DNA from: DATAES01 sp963721305
Lineage (GTDB): Bacteria; Actinomycetota; Acidimicrobiia; Acidimicrobiales; JACDCH01
Length of the DNA: 64,000 nucleotides
Direction of reading: 5' to 3'
Assembly (NCBI GenBank): GCA_963721305.1
Contig: CAVRIR010000005.1
Location: 1-64,000, forward strand
Of this stretch, positions 62,816-64,000 are shown one piece after another; position 1 is the stretch's first letter; each line of letters starts with the position of its first letter. The notes beneath the pieces were generated by a model. The model ran no database searches. It saw only the letters and a list, made by a program, of their open reading frames with translations, and had not been told where the DNA came from. The position numbers were made by a program, and so were the translations under genes.

Positions 62816-63271
62816 TCACGAACCCGGCGTCGGCGCCAGCGCCAGCCGCTGGCCGGCCTGCAACGCCGCAGAGCCGTTGAGCGCCTCGAGATGGTCCACC
62901 TCCGCGCGGACGTCGGCTGTGGGCGCGAGCTCGCGGGCGATCGACCACAGCGTGTCACCCGGTTGGACCACGTACACGGAGCCAGGCGGCGGATCGACGT
63001 GAGCGCTGCCGTACGCCGCGAGGTCGCCGACGACGGCGCCCGGTGCGGCCTCGGTGCGGACCGCGACGGATCGGCCGCCATCGACGCGAGCCGTGAAGCC
63101 GGCGACGAACACCGCGGCCATCACGACGATGGCACCGGCGACCAGGCCGACGCCGATCCGGCGGCGCCGGAACACGGCGTCGGATGGTTTCGACGGCGCC
63201 CGCACGACCCGCAAGCGGGGCCGGACGACCACCTGCCGTGGATGGGGTCTCGGATATGCGATTGCAGCCAT
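62816..63271 (-). CDS. LysM-domain membrane protein, probable SOS cell-division inhibitor
   Basis: The 151-residue protein has a basic head, one membrane helix (GVGLVAGAIVVMAAVFVAGF) and a C-terminal LysM domain (YVVQPGDTLWSIARELAP and LNGSAALQAGQRLALAP). This is the layout of SOS-induced division inhibitors such as YneA of Bacillus, DivS of Corynebacterium and Rv2719c of Mycobacterium, which sit next to lexA and block division after DNA damage. Four SOS boxes lie between its start and lexA, strongly supporting the role. The ATG is at 63271. nrdR follows in the same direction. Confidence 0.85.
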   Translation of the reverse strand: MAAIAYPRPHPRQVVVRPRLRVVRAPSKPSDAVFRRRRIGVGLVAGAIVVMAAVFVAGFTARVDGGRSVAVRTEAAPGAVVGDLAAYGSAHVDPPPGSVYVVQPGDTLWSIARELAPTADVRAEVDHLEALNGSAALQAGQRLALAPTPGS

Positions 63272-63369
63272 GGGTTCATCTTCCGCAGGGGGTGTGACAG
63301 TGAAGCGGGGAAGCGTCGGAACGTCGGCCGTCCTCGGCGGGTTGCGCCGTTGTCCCACCAGACATCCCC

Positions 63370-63494
63370 CGAACGAGTGTTCGTCTGTGGCAAACTCAAC
63401 CACGAACGCCTGTTCGGCGTCAAGGCCCGATCCGAACAGATGTTTGCCTCGCTGCACCCGTTCTGGTACGGTGCCTCAGTCAAACATACGTTCG
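63370..63494. promoter_or_regulatory. Four LexA (SOS) boxes between the LysM gene and lexA
   Basis: Actinobacterial SOS boxes have the form CGAAC-4 bases-GTTCG. CGAACGAGTGTTCG (63370-63383) and CGAACGCCTGTTCG (63403-63416) match fully. CGAACAGATGTTTG (63433-63446) and CAAACATACGTTCG (63481-63494) each have one half-site change. A possible lexA promoter (TTGCCT, 17 bases, TACGGT at 63444-63472) begins inside box 3 and ends 9 bases before box 4. Both genes should respond to DNA damage. Confidence 0.9.
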
Positions 63495-63532
63495 ATCGCC
63501 CCCGAACATCACCGACCTCCGCGGAGACCGCA

Positions 63533-64000
63533 ATGACCGACCAGACCCTGACCGACCGCCAGCGGCAGATCCTCGAGATCATCGACAAGTCGATGCGCGA
63601 TCGCGGGTATCCCCCGTCGGTCCGTGAGATCGGTCAAGCGGTGGGCCTGACCTCGCCATCGACGGTCCACTCGCACCTCAACACGCTGTCCAAGCTCGGG
63701 TTCCTTCGCCGCGACCCCACGAAGCCCCGTGCGATCGAAGTCCGCTACGACCCCAACTCCGGGGCTGTGCTCGAGCGCCGGCCCGCCCACTTCGTCCCCT
63801 TGGTCGGCGACGTCGCCGCTGGCACCGACGTACTGGCGCAGGAGAACGTCGAGGAGATCCTCCCGCTGCCTGTGGACTTCACCGGCGACGGCGATCTCTT
63901 CATGCTGCGCGTGCGGGGCGAGTCGATGATCGAGGCCGGCATCCTCGACGGCGACTTCGTGGTGGCGCGTGCACAGCAAACGGCCGACAAGGGCGACATC
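63533..64000 (+). CDS. lexA: LexA repressor, 3' end cut by window edge
   Basis: LexA represses SOS genes and cleaves itself after RecA activation. The visible 156 codons contain the winged-helix domain (LTDRQRQILEIIDKSMRDRGYPPSVREIGQAVGLTSPSTVHSHLNTLSKLGFLRRD), the Ala-Gly cleavage site in LVGDVAAGTDVLA, and the catalytic Ser in LRVRGESMIEAGILDGDFVVA. The catalytic Lys lies beyond the window. The ATG at 63533 is followed directly by the conserved TDRQ region. It is self-regulated through the boxes upstream and divergent from the LysM gene. Confidence 0.97.
   Translation, partial: MTDQTLTDRQRQILEIIDKSMRDRGYPPSVREIGQAVGLTSPSTVHSHLNTLSKLGFLRRDPTKPRAIEVRYDPNSGAVLERRPAHFVPLVGDVAAGTDVLAQENVEEILPLPVDFTGDGDLFMLRVRGESMIEAGILDGDFVVARAQQTADKGDI

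Noticed and set aside
1..64000. CRISPR arrays, integrases, transposases, prophage or toxin-antitoxin genes.
   Set aside because: I looked for regular short repeats with spacers and for known domain motifs on both strands and found none; the only repeats are the 49-base element and the tandem hairpins.

Overview
The window looks like a piece of a metagenomic assembly from high-GC Actinobacteria, and it appears to be made of two different sources. Bases 1 to about 10,663 carry malic enzyme, polA, a MocR regulator, a geranylgeranyl-reductase-type flavoprotein and the 5' part of rpsA. All are very GC-rich and broken by single-base indels every 100-200 bases, although the encoded proteins are otherwise well conserved; the gene content suggests a Thermoleophilia/Solirubrobacterales-like organism (inference). 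At about 10,663 rpsA stops in the middle of its second S1 domain and unrelated sequence begins. From there to the end the genes are mostly intact and the content suggests an Acidimicrobiia-like actinobacterium (inference).

Layout of the second part. 10.8-16.9 kb: two ECF sigma factor modules, one with a membrane-anchored beta-propeller partner and one with a VOC-domain partner, flank two HhH-GPD DNA glycosylases, a cyclophilin and a metallo-beta-lactamase-fold hydrolase. 17-44 kb: a large cell-envelope glycan region. It holds about seven multi-membrane GT-C type proteins, a GT2-methyltransferase fusion, a dolichol-phosphate-mannose-synthase-like GT2, a GT4, a DUF3367/AftD-like arabinofuranosyltransferase, two nucleotide-sugar-type epimerases, a GMC oxidoreductase with a small partner, and a UDP-galactopyranose-mutase-like flavoprotein. 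Most genes in this region overlap their neighbour by 4 bases (GTGA or ATGA), so they form tight operons. 44.3-48 kb: a decayed GGDEF-EAL gene, a tandem hairpin repeat, a His-rich membrane protein, a nitroreductase and a DUF4328 protein. 48-56 kb: Lon protease and scattered metabolic enzymes. 56-64 kb: a DNA precursor and SOS block consisting of class II ribonucleotide reductase, a molybdopterin oxidoreductase, a RibD-like reductase, nrdR, a LysM protein and lexA, with four SOS boxes in the lexA/LysM intergenic region and two candidate NrdR boxes before nrdJ.

The most striking non-coding signal is a 49-base palindromic interspersed repeat present four times (16.9, 28.2, 34.6 and 47.2 kb), each copy nearly identical. 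Three copies lie 10-13 bases past the stop of a minus-strand gene. It behaves like a REP/terminator-type element and one copy supplies the 3' end of a glycosyltransferase gene. I found no rRNA, convincing tRNA, CRISPR array, transposase or prophage gene.
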